Source: Thioclava sediminum (GTDB taxonomy: Bacteria > Pseudomonadota > Alphaproteobacteria > Rhodobacterales > Rhodobacteraceae). Taken from it: a stretch of DNA of 64,000 nucleotides. The notes under the pieces were generated by a model. It saw only the letters and a program-made list of their open reading frames with translations, had not been told where the DNA came from and made no database searches. The DNA lies in the NCBI RefSeq assembly GCF_002020355.1, contig NZ_MPZV01000003.1, forward strand, positions 310,001-374,000. Direction: 5' to 3'. Shown piece after piece: positions 55,826 to 64,000 of this stretch (position 1 is its first letter; the number at the start of each line of letters is the position of its first letter). A program made the translations under genes and the position numbers.

Positions 55826-57150
55826 GCAGCAATCGTCAGGCTGGCGAGACCAGCAGCATCCGTGCGCCCCTCTTCTTCGCCATCATGGCCGCGCTCATCC
55901 TGCTCGAGGGCTTCACCTCGGGCTGGAACTCGGCGCTCGGCATTCTCAACATGGGGCTTCTGTCGGCGATCATGGCGCTCGGCGTGAACATGCAATGGGG
56001 CTATGCGGGCCTGTTCAACGCGGGCGCGATGGGCTTCCTCGCGCTTGGCGGCCTCGCCCCGGTGCTGATCTCCATGCCGCCCACCTCCGGCGCCTTCTCG
56101 GGTGGCGGTCCGGGCATCATGGCGGCCTTCTTCGTGGCCATCGTCGCGGTGCTGGCGGCGGTCTGGATCTGGCGCAATCTGCGCGGCAAGACGCGCGGCC
56201 TCGCCGTGACCGCCGTGCTAATCGTCGGCTTCTTCACCTATCGCTGGCTGTTCGATCCGGCGGTCGAGGTGATCGAGGCGATCAACCCCTCGGCGCAGGG
56301 CAACCTCGGCGGGTTGGGCCTGCCGACGCTGATCTCCTGGCCCGTGGGCGCGGTTCTGGCCGCAGGCGCGGCCTGGCTGGTCGGCAAGACCGCGCTCGGC
56401 CTGCGCTCGGATTACCTCGCGATCGCCACGCTCGGCATTGCAGAGATCATCGTCGCGATCCTGAAGAACGAGCAATGGCTCGACCGCGGCGTTCTGAACG
56501 TCAACGGCATCCCGCGCCCTTGGCCGGTGCCCTACGAGATCGACCTGCAGAACTCGCCCGACTTCGTCGCGCAGATGCAGGCTTGGGGTCTCGATCCGCA
56601 GCTGGGCTCGACGATCGCGGTGAAGCTGGCCTTCCTCGTGCTGTTCGTGATCGTCATCCTCGCGCTGATCTGGCTGACCGAGATGTCGCTGAAATCGCCT
56701 TGGGGCCGGATGATGCGCGCGATCCGCGACAACGAGATCTCGGCGGCGGCAATGGGCAAGAACGTCACCCGCCGCCACCTGCAGATATTCGTGCTGGGCT
56801 CGGCGGTGATCGGGCTTGCGGGCGCGATGATGATCTCGCTCGACGGGCAGATGACGCCGACCTCCTACAACCCGCTGCGCTACACGTTCCTGATCCTCGT
56901 GATGGTGATCGTGGGCGGCTCTGGCAACAACTGGGGCTCGATCCTCGGCGGTGTGCTGATCTGGTACGTCTGGGTCAAGGCAGGCGACTGGGGCCCGGAT
57001 ATCATGGGCGCGCTGGCGGCACCCTTCCCCGATGGCGGGCTCAAGGATCACCTGATCCAGTCGGCCCCGCATATGCGGATGCTGGTAATGGGGATCATCC
57101 TGCTGATGGTGCTGCGCTTCAGCCCGCGCGGGCTCTTGCCGGAGAAATAA
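55822..57150 (+). CDS. livM: Branched-chain amino acid ABC permease LivM
   Basis: 442-aa permease from ATG 55822, overlapping livH; a frame opening at 55669 lies within livH. About ten hydrophobic helices; family segments ALGVNMQWGYAGLFNAGAMGFLALGG, GLRSDYLAIATLGIAEIIVAIL and the EAA-like AIRDNEISAAAMGKNVTRRHLQIFVLG. Completes livJ-livGFHM. It is followed by a hairpin element and a terminator before the convergent ntrX. Confidence 0.93.
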   Translation: MSSNRQAGETSSIRAPLFFAIMAALILLEGFTSGWNSALGILNMGLLSAIMALGVNMQWGYAGLFNAGAMGFLALGGLAPVLISMPPTSGAFSGGGPGIMAAFFVAIVAVLAAVWIWRNLRGKTRGLAVTAVLIVGFFTYRWLFDPAVEVIEAINPSAQGNLGGLGLPTLISWPVGAVLAAGAAWLVGKTALGLRSDYLAIATLGIAEIIVAILKNEQWLDRGVLNVNGIPRPWPVPYEIDLQNSPDFVAQMQAWGLDPQLGSTIAVKLAFLVLFVIVILALIWLTEMSLKSPWGRMMRAIRDNEISAAAMGKNVTRRHLQIFVLGSAVIGLAGAMMISLDGQMTPTSYNPLRYTFLILVMVIVGGSGNNWGSILGGVLIWYVWVKAGDWGPDIMGALAAPFPDGGLKDHLIQSAPHMRMLVMGIILLMVLRFSPRGLLPEK

Positions 57151-57153
57151 AAA

Positions 57154-57205
57154 CGAGGGGCTCTGCCCCTCGCCCGTTCCGGGCTCACCCCGGGATATTT
57201 CTTCC
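57154..57205. repeat. Hairpin plus GGGATATTT intergenic element, copy 2
   Basis: CGAGGGGC (57154-57161), loop TCT, GCCCCTCG (57165-57172), then ACCCCGGGATATTTCTTCC. It resembles the element at 38680-38723: GC-rich hairpin, C-run, G(A/G)GGATATTT, then CCAAG. Located right after livM. Confidence 0.55.
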
Positions 57206-57218
57206 AAGCCGAAAACAG

Positions 57219-57249
57219 ACGCGCGCCCCGCAAGGAGGCGCGCGTTTTT
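57219..57249 (+). terminator. Intrinsic terminator downstream of livM
   Basis: ACGCGCGCC (57219-57227), loop CCGCAAGGA, GGCGCGCGT (57237-57245), then TTTTC. It ends the liv operon 2-3 bp before the convergent ntrX stop region. Confidence 0.8.
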
Positions 57250-57251
57250 CG

Positions 57252-58652
57252 TTACTCCTCGCCGCCGTCGAATTGGGCGACGCGGGCGCCGGCCTTGTTC
57301 GTGGTGACGACGCCGAGCGATTTCAGTTTGCGGTGCAGCGCCGAGCGTTCCATGCCGACGAAATTCGCGGTCCGCGAGATGTTGCCGCCGAAGCGGTTGA
57401 TCTGGGTGAGGAGGTATTCGCGCTCGAACAGCTCGCGCGCTTCACGCAAGGGCAGCGTGGCGAGCGCGCCGCCCAGAACGATGCGCCCCTCGTCCGCCGG
57501 GCCTTCCTGACCGGGCAGCTCGCGCGCCTCGATCGCGCCCGTGCCTTCACCGAGGATCAGCACCCGCTCGATCACGTTGCGCAACTGGCGGACATTGCCG
57601 GGCCAGTCCATCGTCTGCATCAGCGCCGCGGCCTCTTCCGAGATCTCGCGCAGCGGCAGGCCCTGGGTCTCGTTGAAGCCGCGCAAAAAATGGTCTGCCA
57701 GAAGCGGCACGTCCTCGCGCCGCTCCGAGAGCGGCGGCACCTCGATCGGCACCACGTTCAGCCGGTCGTAGAGCTCCTGCCGGAAAAGACCCTCGCGGAT
57801 CTGCGTCATCAGATCGCGGGTCGTCGACGAGATCACCCGCAGATCGACGCGGACCTTGTCGGCCCCGCCGACGCGCAAGAATTGCTGCTCGGTCAGAACG
57901 CGCAGGATTTTCGACTGCGTGCCGAGCGGCATCTCCGCCACCTCATCGAAATAAATCACGCCGCCATGTGCCTGCTCCAACAGGCCCTTCTCGACGCCGC
58001 GCTCGGGCGTCTCGCGCCCGAACAGCACCTCTTCCATCCGGTCGGGCTCGATCGAAGCGGAATTGACCGTGATGAACGGCCCCGCCGCACGGGTCGAGAA
58101 CTGGTGGATATAGCGCGCGGCCATCTCCTTGCCCGAACCCGGCTCGCCCGTCAGCATCACCCGGCCGTTGGACTTGGTCACCTTGTCGAGCTGATCCTTC
58201 AGCCGCCGGAACGCGGCCGAGTCGCCGATCATCTCGCCCGAGGACATGTCGCGGCGCTTCAGCGTCGAGTTCTCACGCCGCAGCCGCGCTGTCTCCATCG
58301 CGCGGGAGATCACCACCATCAGCTGGTCGATGTTGAAGGGCTTCTCGATGAAGTCGTAGGCGCCCTGCTTGATCGCCGCCACCGCGATCTCGATATTGCC
58401 GTGGCCCGAGATGATGATGACCGGCACATCCGGGTTGTCGCGCTTGACCGTCTTGAGGATGTCGATCCCGTCCATCTTGCTGTCCTTCAGCCAGATATCG
58501 AGGATCATCAGCGCCGGTTCCTGGGCGTTGATCTCGTCCATGCACTCGTTGGAATTCGCCGCGAGGCGTGTCTTGAAGCCTTCGTCGCGCAGGATGTCGG
58601 CGATCAGCTCGCGGATGTCTTTCTCGTCGTCGACGATCAGAATGTCGCTCAT
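57252..58652 (-). CDS. ntrX: Nitrogen regulation response regulator NtrX
   Basis: 466 aa: receiver (phospho-Asp52 in LMILDIWLKDSKMDG), AAA+ domain (Walker A LTGEPGSGKEMAAR, Walker B GGVIYFDEVAEMP) and Fis helix (FGGNISRTANFVGMERSALHRKLKSLG). The L1 loop where sigma-54 activators carry GAFTGA reads LFGRETPERGVEKGLLE, so direct sigma-54 activation is unlikely. It overlaps ntrY by 4 bp. NtrY/NtrX affect nitrogen, redox and envelope responses in alphaproteobacteria. Confidence 0.94.
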   Translation of the reverse strand: MSDILIVDDEKDIRELIADILRDEGFKTRLAANSNECMDEINAQEPALMILDIWLKDSKMDGIDILKTVKRDNPDVPVIIISGHGNIEIAVAAIKQGAYDFIEKPFNIDQLMVVISRAMETARLRRENSTLKRRDMSSGEMIGDSAAFRRLKDQLDKVTKSNGRVMLTGEPGSGKEMAARYIHQFSTRAAGPFITVNSASIEPDRMEEVLFGRETPERGVEKGLLEQAHGGVIYFDEVAEMPLGTQSKILRVLTEQQFLRVGGADKVRVDLRVISSTTRDLMTQIREGLFRQELYDRLNVVPIEVPPLSERREDVPLLADHFLRGFNETQGLPLREISEEAAALMQTMDWPGNVRQLRNVIERVLILGEGTGAIEARELPGQEGPADEGRIVLGGALATLPLREARELFEREYLLTQINRFGGNISRTANFVGMERSALHRKLKSLGVVTTNKAGARVAQFDGGEE

Positions 58653-60931
58653 GTCACTTCCCCTGGGGCTTCGCCCCTCTCCTTGATGGCTCTGAGCGCT
58701 GCTCGGGCGCGTGGGAGCCTGATTTCGGCGAGCGCCCCGCGATGGGCACCCTCTGCAAAGGCGGGCGCATCGCTCAGGGTCAGCGTTCCACCATGTTCCT
58801 CAATGATCTTCTTGACGATGGGAAGGCCCAGCCCGGTGCCTTTCTCGCGCGTCGTAACGTAAGGCTCGAACAGCCGCGAGCGGTCCGGCGGCAAGCCGAT
58901 CCCGTTATCCGCGATGTGGATCGTAACATGCTCAGGCGCGACCTGCATATCGAGGCGAACCTCGGGCGCGAAGCCTTCTTCCACATTGCCTTTTTCCGTA
59001 TAGGATTCAATCGCTTCGCCTGCGTTCTTCACAAGATTCGTCACCGCTTGCGAGATCATCGTCGCGTCCAGTTCGACGATAACCGGCTCGCTCGGGACAT
59101 CCGTCACCAGCTTCGCGCCATGCAGGCTGTCTTGCTGCAGGGTCGCGGCGTCGCGCACCAGTTGAGCCAGATCGTGATCCGCGCGGTCGGGTTCCGGCAT
59201 CCGCGCGAAGCGCGAAAACTCGTCCACGATGCGCCGCAAGTCATTGGTTTGCCGCACAATCACGCCGGTGAGCTGATTGAGCGTTTCAAGATCTTCGCCC
59301 TCGGTCATCTTGCCGAATTTGCGCTTGATCCGCTCGGCCGAGAGCTGGATCGGCGTGAGCGGGTTCTTGATCTCATGCGCGATGCGCCGGGCCACGTCGC
59401 CCCACGCCGCCATCCGCTGCGCCGAGACCAGATCGGTCACATCCTCGAAGGCCACCACATAGCCCTCGGGCGTGCCCAGATCGTTGCGCCGCACCGCCAT
59501 GCGCACCAGCAGGCTTTCCAGCCGCCCGCCGCGGGAGACCCGGATTTCCTCCTGCGCGACCTCGTTAAGACCGTCCTGCAAACGATTGTAAAGCCCGACG
59601 AATTCTGGAACGGCGGTCGAGAGCTCGCGGGCATTGTCACGCGCACTATCGAGCGCCAGCAAGGTCATCGCCGCCCGGTTCACGAAGTCTATCCGCCCAT
59701 CAGCATCCAGCCCGATCACCCCCGAGGTTACCGAAGACAGCACGGAATCAAACATCCGCCGCCGTTCCTCGGTTTCGCGGTGGTTCTCGATCAGGGCCAT
59801 GCGCTGGCCCTTCAGCTGCCCGGTCATCCGGTTAAACGCCTCGCCGAGGGTCGCGATTTCGTCGTCGCCCTCGGCCTCGATGACCCGCGCATCCAGATCG
59901 CCCGAGCCGACACGCTCTGCCGCGGCAGCAAGACGACCGATGGGGCGCGACAGGCGCTCTGCGAACCACAGCCCCATCCAGAGGGCGGCGAGGATCAGGA
60001 TCAGCGCGAAGCCGAAATAGAGCAGCCCGAACTCAAAAATCACCCGGCCGCGCGCGCTCTCCAATTGCTGATAGAGCGTCACCGTCTCGCGCGTTTTATC
60101 GAGCAGCGCGAGGATCTGCCCGTCCACCTTGCGCGAGATATAGAGATACCGGTCCACGAAGGCGTCGAGCCGGATCAGCGCGCGCAGTTCCGAGTTCGGC
60201 CAATCTTCGATCAGCACCGTCTCGCCCTTCTGCGCCTCGACGATGTCGCGCGGGGAAGGTTCTTCGTAATCAAAGAGATAGGAGCGATCGCCGCGGGCGA
60301 CGATCCGGCCCGTGCCGTCGATCACATAGGCCTCTTTCACGCCGCGCTGGATGCCCGCCTGCCCGGTGATGAGCAATTCGCGCAGCTCGCCATCCGACAT
60401 GAAGGTCGAGGCCTGCCGCCGCAAATTGAGGAAATTCGCGAGCGCCCGGCTATCCTGCACCAGATCACGCTTATGCTCGGACTGATAGGCCTCGGCGGCC
60501 TGTAGCGACGTGCCCACGACCGAGCGCACGCGATCCGAGAACCAGCCCTCGAGACCGATATTCACCGTGAGGAACGCGAAGACCGCAACAAGGATCGTCG
60601 GCACCAGCGCGATGCCCGCAAAAACACCGGTGAGGCGCAGGGTCAGCCGCGATCCGGCGGAATGCGCGCGGCGCGCGGCGATGATCTGCACCAGCCGCAT
60701 CAGGATCAGCCCGGCGAGCAGCAGGAAATAGACGAAATCGGCGAGCAGGATCAGGCGCAGCGCGGTGCTGTCCGCCCCCTGTCCCAAGGGCCCGAGGACT
60801 ATGAAGGTCGCAATCGCGAGCGCCGGGCCCAGAACGACCAGACCGAAGGTAAACAGGTTGCGCACCCGCTTTTGGCGGCGAAAGCGCGCCAAACGGTCCC
60901 AGCCTGAGCGATATGCCGTGCTGCCCTGCAC
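58649..60931 (-). CDS. ntrY: Membrane sensor histidine kinase NtrY
   Basis: A 760-aa kinase. The first 320 residues have about four hydrophobic segments bounding a periplasmic sensor; a HAMP segment (GRLAAAAERVGSGDLDARV), a PAS domain, the H-box RIAHEIKNPLTPIQLSAERIKRKFG and the ATPase domain (NLVKNAGEAIESY, GIGLP, GTGLGLPIVKKIIEEHGG) follow. It overlaps ntrX by 4 bp and lies 73 bp downstream of ntrC. Confidence 0.94.
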   Translation of the reverse strand: MQGSTAYRSGWDRLARFRRQKRVRNLFTFGLVVLGPALAIATFIVLGPLGQGADSTALRLILLADFVYFLLLAGLILMRLVQIIAARRAHSAGSRLTLRLTGVFAGIALVPTILVAVFAFLTVNIGLEGWFSDRVRSVVGTSLQAAEAYQSEHKRDLVQDSRALANFLNLRRQASTFMSDGELRELLITGQAGIQRGVKEAYVIDGTGRIVARGDRSYLFDYEEPSPRDIVEAQKGETVLIEDWPNSELRALIRLDAFVDRYLYISRKVDGQILALLDKTRETVTLYQQLESARGRVIFEFGLLYFGFALILILAALWMGLWFAERLSRPIGRLAAAAERVGSGDLDARVIEAEGDDEIATLGEAFNRMTGQLKGQRMALIENHRETEERRRMFDSVLSSVTSGVIGLDADGRIDFVNRAAMTLLALDSARDNARELSTAVPEFVGLYNRLQDGLNEVAQEEIRVSRGGRLESLLVRMAVRRNDLGTPEGYVVAFEDVTDLVSAQRMAAWGDVARRIAHEIKNPLTPIQLSAERIKRKFGKMTEGEDLETLNQLTGVIVRQTNDLRRIVDEFSRFARMPEPDRADHDLAQLVRDAATLQQDSLHGAKLVTDVPSEPVIVELDATMISQAVTNLVKNAGEAIESYTEKGNVEEGFAPEVRLDMQVAPEHVTIHIADNGIGLPPDRSRLFEPYVTTREKGTGLGLPIVKKIIEEHGGTLTLSDAPAFAEGAHRGALAEIRLPRARAALRAIKERGEAPGEVT

Positions 60932-61004
60932 TAATGCCCCCTCATTCCAGACCGTGGCTCGCGAATCCGTGTGAACGGAAAAGCCACAGCCCCCTGTTGC
61001 GGGT

Positions 61005-62375
61005 TTACATCAGTTTGCGGCGGCGTGTCACCTGAATATCCAGATCGGTGATCTTTTTACGCAACGTATTGCGGTTGATGCCGAGCAGATCGGCACATCT
61101 GGCTTGGTTGCCACCGGTCGCATCGAGCGCGATTTCGATCAGCGGCGCCTCCATTTCCTTCAAAATCCGGTCGTAAAGGCCCGGAGGCGGCAGCGTGCCG
61201 CCGTGAAGGTCGAAATAGCGCCGCAGGTGGCGCGCGATGGAGGCCGAGAGCTTCTCGCCCTCGCCGCCTTGGCGCAGCGGTTCGATCGCGGGCTGGTTGC
61301 CCAGCACGAATTCGGCCTCGGCGCGGGTAATTTCTTCCTCGGGCGAGGTCACCGCAAGACGGCGGATCGTGTTCTCCAGCTGGCGCACGTTGCCAGGCCA
61401 GGAATAGGCGCGCACGAGTTGCAGCGCCTCGGGCGTGAAGCGGCGCAGACCTAGCCCGTCGCGCTCGGCGCGGGCAAGGAAATGCTCGGCCAGAAGCGGG
61501 ATATCCTCGACCCGCTCGCGCAAGGACGGCACGTTCAGCGTCACGCCGCCCAGCCGGTAGAACAGGTCCTGACGGAACTTGCCCGCCTCCATCAGCCCCG
61601 CAAGGTCGATCTGCGTCGTGGCCATGATCCGCGGCGCCGGATCGGGCAGCGCGTCGAGCATCCGCACGATCCGCGCCTGCGTGTCGTCGTCGTAATCGCC
61701 AACCTCGTCGAAGACGAGCGAGCCACCCTTGGCCTTCGCCACCAGCGCCGCCGGGCCGTCCGCACCCTGCAGATCGCCCGCCTGCGCAACCACGAAGGGC
61801 AGTGTGCGACGGTCGGAAAAGTCGTGAATAGCCTTCGCGATCAAGGACTTGCCTGTGCCGCTCTCACCCGCGATCAGAACCGCGAGATCGGCATTCATCA
61901 CCCGTGCGACAAGCCGGTAAAGCTCCTGCATCGCCGGCGTGCGACCCACCAGCGGCAGATCGCCCGCATCGCCGCTGCCTTCGATCTCGCGCGGGGCGAT
62001 CGGGCTACGGCGCTTCTGCTCCAGCGCCTTTTGCGCGCGCTTCATCAGGTCAGGCAGATCGAACGGTTTCGGCAAATAGTCGTAAGCCTCAGCCTCGGCC
62101 GCTTGGATCGCGGTCATGATCGTGTTCTGCGCGGAGATCACGATGACCGGCAGGCCCGGACGCTCCTCGGAGATCTTCGGCAGCGCCTCGAGCCCGTTTC
62201 CGTCAGGCATGATCACGTCCGAGATCACCAGATCGCCTTTGCCCTCTTCGACCCAACGCATCAGCGTCACGAGCGACGCAGTGGCATGAACCTTGCAGCC
62301 CGCCCGGGTCAGGGCCTGGGTCAGAACGGTGCGGATTGTGCGATCGTCATCCGCGACAAGTACGGTGCCGTCCAT
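61005..62375 (-). CDS. ntrC: Nitrogen regulation response regulator NtrC (Rhodobacter type, no GAFTGA)
   Basis: 456 aa: receiver (phospho-Asp53 in [13 protein letters not shown]), AAA+ domain (Walker [13 protein letters not shown], Walker [14 protein letters not shown]) and Fis helix ([22 protein letters not shown]). The region between Walker A and B is short: where other NtrC proteins carry ELFGHEKGAFTGA, this one goes from [13 protein letters not shown] straight to [14 protein letters not shown]. Rhodobacter capsulatus NtrC has the same deletion and acts with sigma-70. It starts 3 bp after ntrB. Confidence 0.95.
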   Translation of the reverse strand: MDGTVLVADDDRTIRTVLTQALTRAGCKVHATASLVTLMRWVEEGKGDLVISDVIMPDGNGLEALPKISEERPGLPVIVISAQNTIMTAIQAAEAEAYDYLPKPFDLPDLMKRAQKALEQKRRSPIAPREIEGSGDAGDLPLVGRTPAMQELYRLVARVMNADLAVLIAGESGTGKSLIAKAIHDFSDRRTLPFVVAQAGDLQGADGPAALVAKAKGGSLVFDEVGDYDDDTQARIVRMLDALPDPAPRIMATTQIDLAGLMEAGKFRQDLFYRLGGVTLNVPSLRERVEDIPLLAEHFLARAERDGLGLRRFTPEALQLVRAYSWPGNVRQLENTIRRLAVTSPEEEITRAEAEFVLGNQPAIEPLRQGGEGEKLSASIARHLRRYFDLHGGTLPPPGLYDRILKEMEAPLIEIALDATGGNQARCADLLGINRNTLRKKITDLDIQVTRRRKLM

Positions 62376-62378
62376 GGA

Positions 62379-63446
62379 TCAGGCCTCCTTTGGCGCAACG
62401 GGAAGTGAAATGCGAAACCGGGTCTTGCCCGGGACCGAGTCGAGCGTGACCCAGCCGTTGTGATCGTTGATGATCTTCGAGACAAGCGCGAGACCAAGCC
62501 CCGTGCCGTTCTCACGGCCCGAAACGAAGGGCTCGAAGATCTCGTTGGAGATTTCCGGCGGGATGCCGGGGCCGTCGTCGATGATCTCGATCTGGAGCGG
62601 CAGAGGCTGCCCCGATCCATCGGCACGACGCAGACGCAGGCTGTGTTCATAGAAGGTACGGATCTTGATTTCTCCATTCCCTTCCGAGGCTTCTGCAGCG
62701 TTCTTCAACAGGTTCAGGAAGACTTGAGTCAATTGATCCGCATCGCCCAGTGTCGGCGGCAGCGAGGGATCGTAATCCTCCTTGATCGTCATATGCGCGC
62801 CGAAGCCGACGCCTGCGGATTTGCGCGCGCGATCGAGTACGTCATGGATATTGACCGCTTTCTTCTCGGGCGCGCGGACATTGCCGAACTGTTCGACCTG
62901 TTCGAGCAGCTTCACGATGCGGCGCGTCTCGTCGACGATTAAGTCCGTCAATTCAAGGTCTTCTCCGGACAAGTTCATGCTCAGAAGCTGGGCCGCCCCG
63001 GCGATCCCGGCGAGCGGGTTCTTGATCTCATGGGCCAGCATCTCCGCCATGCCGATGGCCGAGCGCGCGGCCGATTTCACGAGGCTCGCGCGGCCCAGCC
63101 GATCAGCCAGCTCGCGCGGCTCGATCAGCAGCAGCACCCGGTCGGGGTCTTCGCCCACGGGGGCGGCTTGCAGATTGCATTGCACCGGGGCTTTCTCGCC
63201 CGTCGTCAACTCGACATCGTTAACGAAGAGCGAGGCGCGGTTCTTCCGGACCCGGTAGAAGATTTCCTCCAAAGGTGCGGAAATCGCGAGCCTTTCGCCG
63301 ATCGCCTTACCTCTCAGCGCCTTGGCGGAAAGGTTAAGGAACAGCTCGGCGGCGGGGTTCACCTCGTCGACAAGATCGTCGCCATCGATCAGCAAAGCCG
63401 GGGTCGGAAGCGAGGTCCAGATAATGCCGGGGGCCGGAAGGTTCAT
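62379..63446 (-). CDS. ntrB: Nitrogen regulation sensor kinase NtrB
   Basis: 355 aa from ATG 63446 (MNLPAPGIIWTSLPTPALLID), within a 4-bp overlap with dusB. A PAS domain (about 10-110) precedes the H-box MLAHEIKNPLAGIAGAAQLL and the ATPase domain (NLLKNAAEASEGNGEI, DDGPGIP, NGTGLGLALVSKII). NtrB is soluble, phosphorylates NtrC under nitrogen limitation and is controlled by PII. Confidence 0.95.
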   Translation of the reverse strand: MNLPAPGIIWTSLPTPALLIDGDDLVDEVNPAAELFLNLSAKALRGKAIGERLAISAPLEEIFYRVRKNRASLFVNDVELTTGEKAPVQCNLQAAPVGEDPDRVLLLIEPRELADRLGRASLVKSAARSAIGMAEMLAHEIKNPLAGIAGAAQLLSMNLSGEDLELTDLIVDETRRIVKLLEQVEQFGNVRAPEKKAVNIHDVLDRARKSAGVGFGAHMTIKEDYDPSLPPTLGDADQLTQVFLNLLKNAAEASEGNGEIKIRTFYEHSLRLRRADGSGQPLPLQIEIIDDGPGIPPEISNEIFEPFVSGRENGTGLGLALVSKIINDHNGWVTLDSVPGKTRFRISLPVAPKEA

Positions 63447-64000
63447 GCGGCGCACCTTTCCCCGAAAGCGCGCTCGATCAGCGACAAGGTCGCCTCCGGC
63501 GTCTGGCTGACCATCATCTCGGCGCGCAGCGGCGCATTCGCCGCCTCGCAATACCAGCCCAGATGCTTGCGCGCGAGACGCAGCCCGAGATCACGTCCGT
63601 AGAAACTCAAGATTGCCTCGTAATGCTCTGAAATGTAATCGCAAAGCGTATTCCCATAAGGAACCTGCGGCTTCAACGATCCGAAGATTTCATGACCGAT
63701 TTCAGCCAGCCGCCACGGCGCGCCCTGCGCCCCGCGACCGACCATCACACCCGCCGCGCCCGATTGCGCCAGCGCTGCGCGCGCGGAGCTCGCATCGACC
63801 ACGTCTCCATTGGCGATTACCGGGATCGAGACCGCGTCGACGGTCTCGGCAATCGCTTCCCAATCGGCGCTGCCCTTGTAGAACTGCATCCGCGTGCGGC
63901 CATGCACGACGATCATTTTCACGCCCGCAGCCTCGGCCCGGCGCGCGATCTCGGCTGCGTTATGCGTGTCGTCACACCAGCCCAGCCGCATCTTCAGCGT
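63443..64000 (-). CDS. dusB: tRNA-dihydrouridine synthase DusB (NifR3), 5' end cut by window edge
   Basis: C-terminal 185 or so residues. VKMIVVHGRTRMQFYKGSADWEAI is the Dus signature with FMN-phosphate residues; GDVVDASSARAALAQSGAAGVMVGRGAQGAPW and the C-terminal helical RKHLGWY complete the family pattern. It is the first gene of the dusB-ntrBC-ntrYX operon, the nifR3 gene of Rhodobacter. The N-terminus lies beyond position 64000. Confidence 0.94.
   Translation of the reverse strand, partial: TLKMRLGWCDDTHNAAEIARRAEAAGVKMIVVHGRTRMQFYKGSADWEAIAETVDAVSIPVIANGDVVDASSARAALAQSGAAGVMVGRGAQGAPWRLAEIGHEIFGSLKPQVPYGNTLCDYISEHYEAILSFYGRDLGLRLARKHLGWYCEAANAPLRAEMMVSQTPEATLSLIERAFGERCAA

Noticed and set aside
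55995-58862. 955-codon plus-strand frame
   Set aside because: Crosses from livM out of frame into the antisense of ntrX; the composition is that of a shadow frame.

Overview
The window is about 64 kb of GC-rich, densely coded chromosome from an alphaproteobacterium, most likely a member of the Rhodobacterales (Rhodobacter/Paracoccus/Thioclava-like). This is judged from the sciP-ctrA pair, an nifR3(dusB)-ntrB-ntrC-ntrY-ntrX operon whose NtrC lacks the GAFTGA loop, LpxI instead of LpxH, a class I PHA synthase, and a semialdehyde dehydrogenase/aminotransferase pair with its AsnC regulator. No rRNA, tRNA, CRISPR array, insertion sequence or prophage was seen. Both ends cut a gene: ligA on the left and dusB on the right.

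Layout. 1-7.7 kb: ligA, the cell-cycle pair sciP/ctrA, mnmA, a phasin, and an exonuclease plus ATP-dependent DNA ligase pair. 7.7-10 kb: phaC, then a 515-bp gap holding a strong candidate small RNA (three hairpins, C/U-rich loops, intrinsic terminator). 10-15 kb: an MFS transporter, then an AsnC regulator, a semialdehyde dehydrogenase and a class III aminotransferase, in the same order as the tail of ectoine-degradation operons. 15-28 kb: a long minus-strand envelope cluster, pyrH-frr-uppS-cdsA-dxr-rseP-(57-aa membrane protein)-bamA-ompH-fabZ-lpxA-lpxI-lpxB-mini cytochrome c, with miaA divergent. 29-34 kb: an AraC regulator, an acetaldehyde-type dehydrogenase, and a secreted subtilase with a probable outer-membrane domain behind a perfect CtrA box. 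34.6-41 kb: a GntR regulator plus GNAT protein divergent from a polyamine-type ABC transporter with a hydantoin/Asp-Glu racemase. 41-51 kb: a GAF-Fis regulator, rlmE, ppx/gppA, phoR, an orphan 135-aa protein, a gamma-carbonic-anhydrase-like protein, gmk, yicC, a PAS_5 protein and a class II DAHP synthase. 50.7-57 kb: a GlxA-type regulator and the livJ-GFHM branched-chain amino acid transporter. 57-64 kb: the ntr nitrogen-control operon.

Regulatory links visible in the sequence are the most interesting part. An identical 20-bp palindrome (CTGTCTC-N6-GAGACAG) lies upstream of both the aldehyde dehydrogenase and the GAF-Fis regulator 10.6 kb away. CtrA-type TTAA-N7-TTAA/TTAC sites lie upstream of the subtilase and of ctrA. 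A perfect FadR/GntR-type operator lies between gntR and the ABC transporter. The candidate sRNA carries nine unpaired bases exactly complementary to the ribosome-binding region of livJ. All function statements rest on motif recognition by eye; no database search was run.
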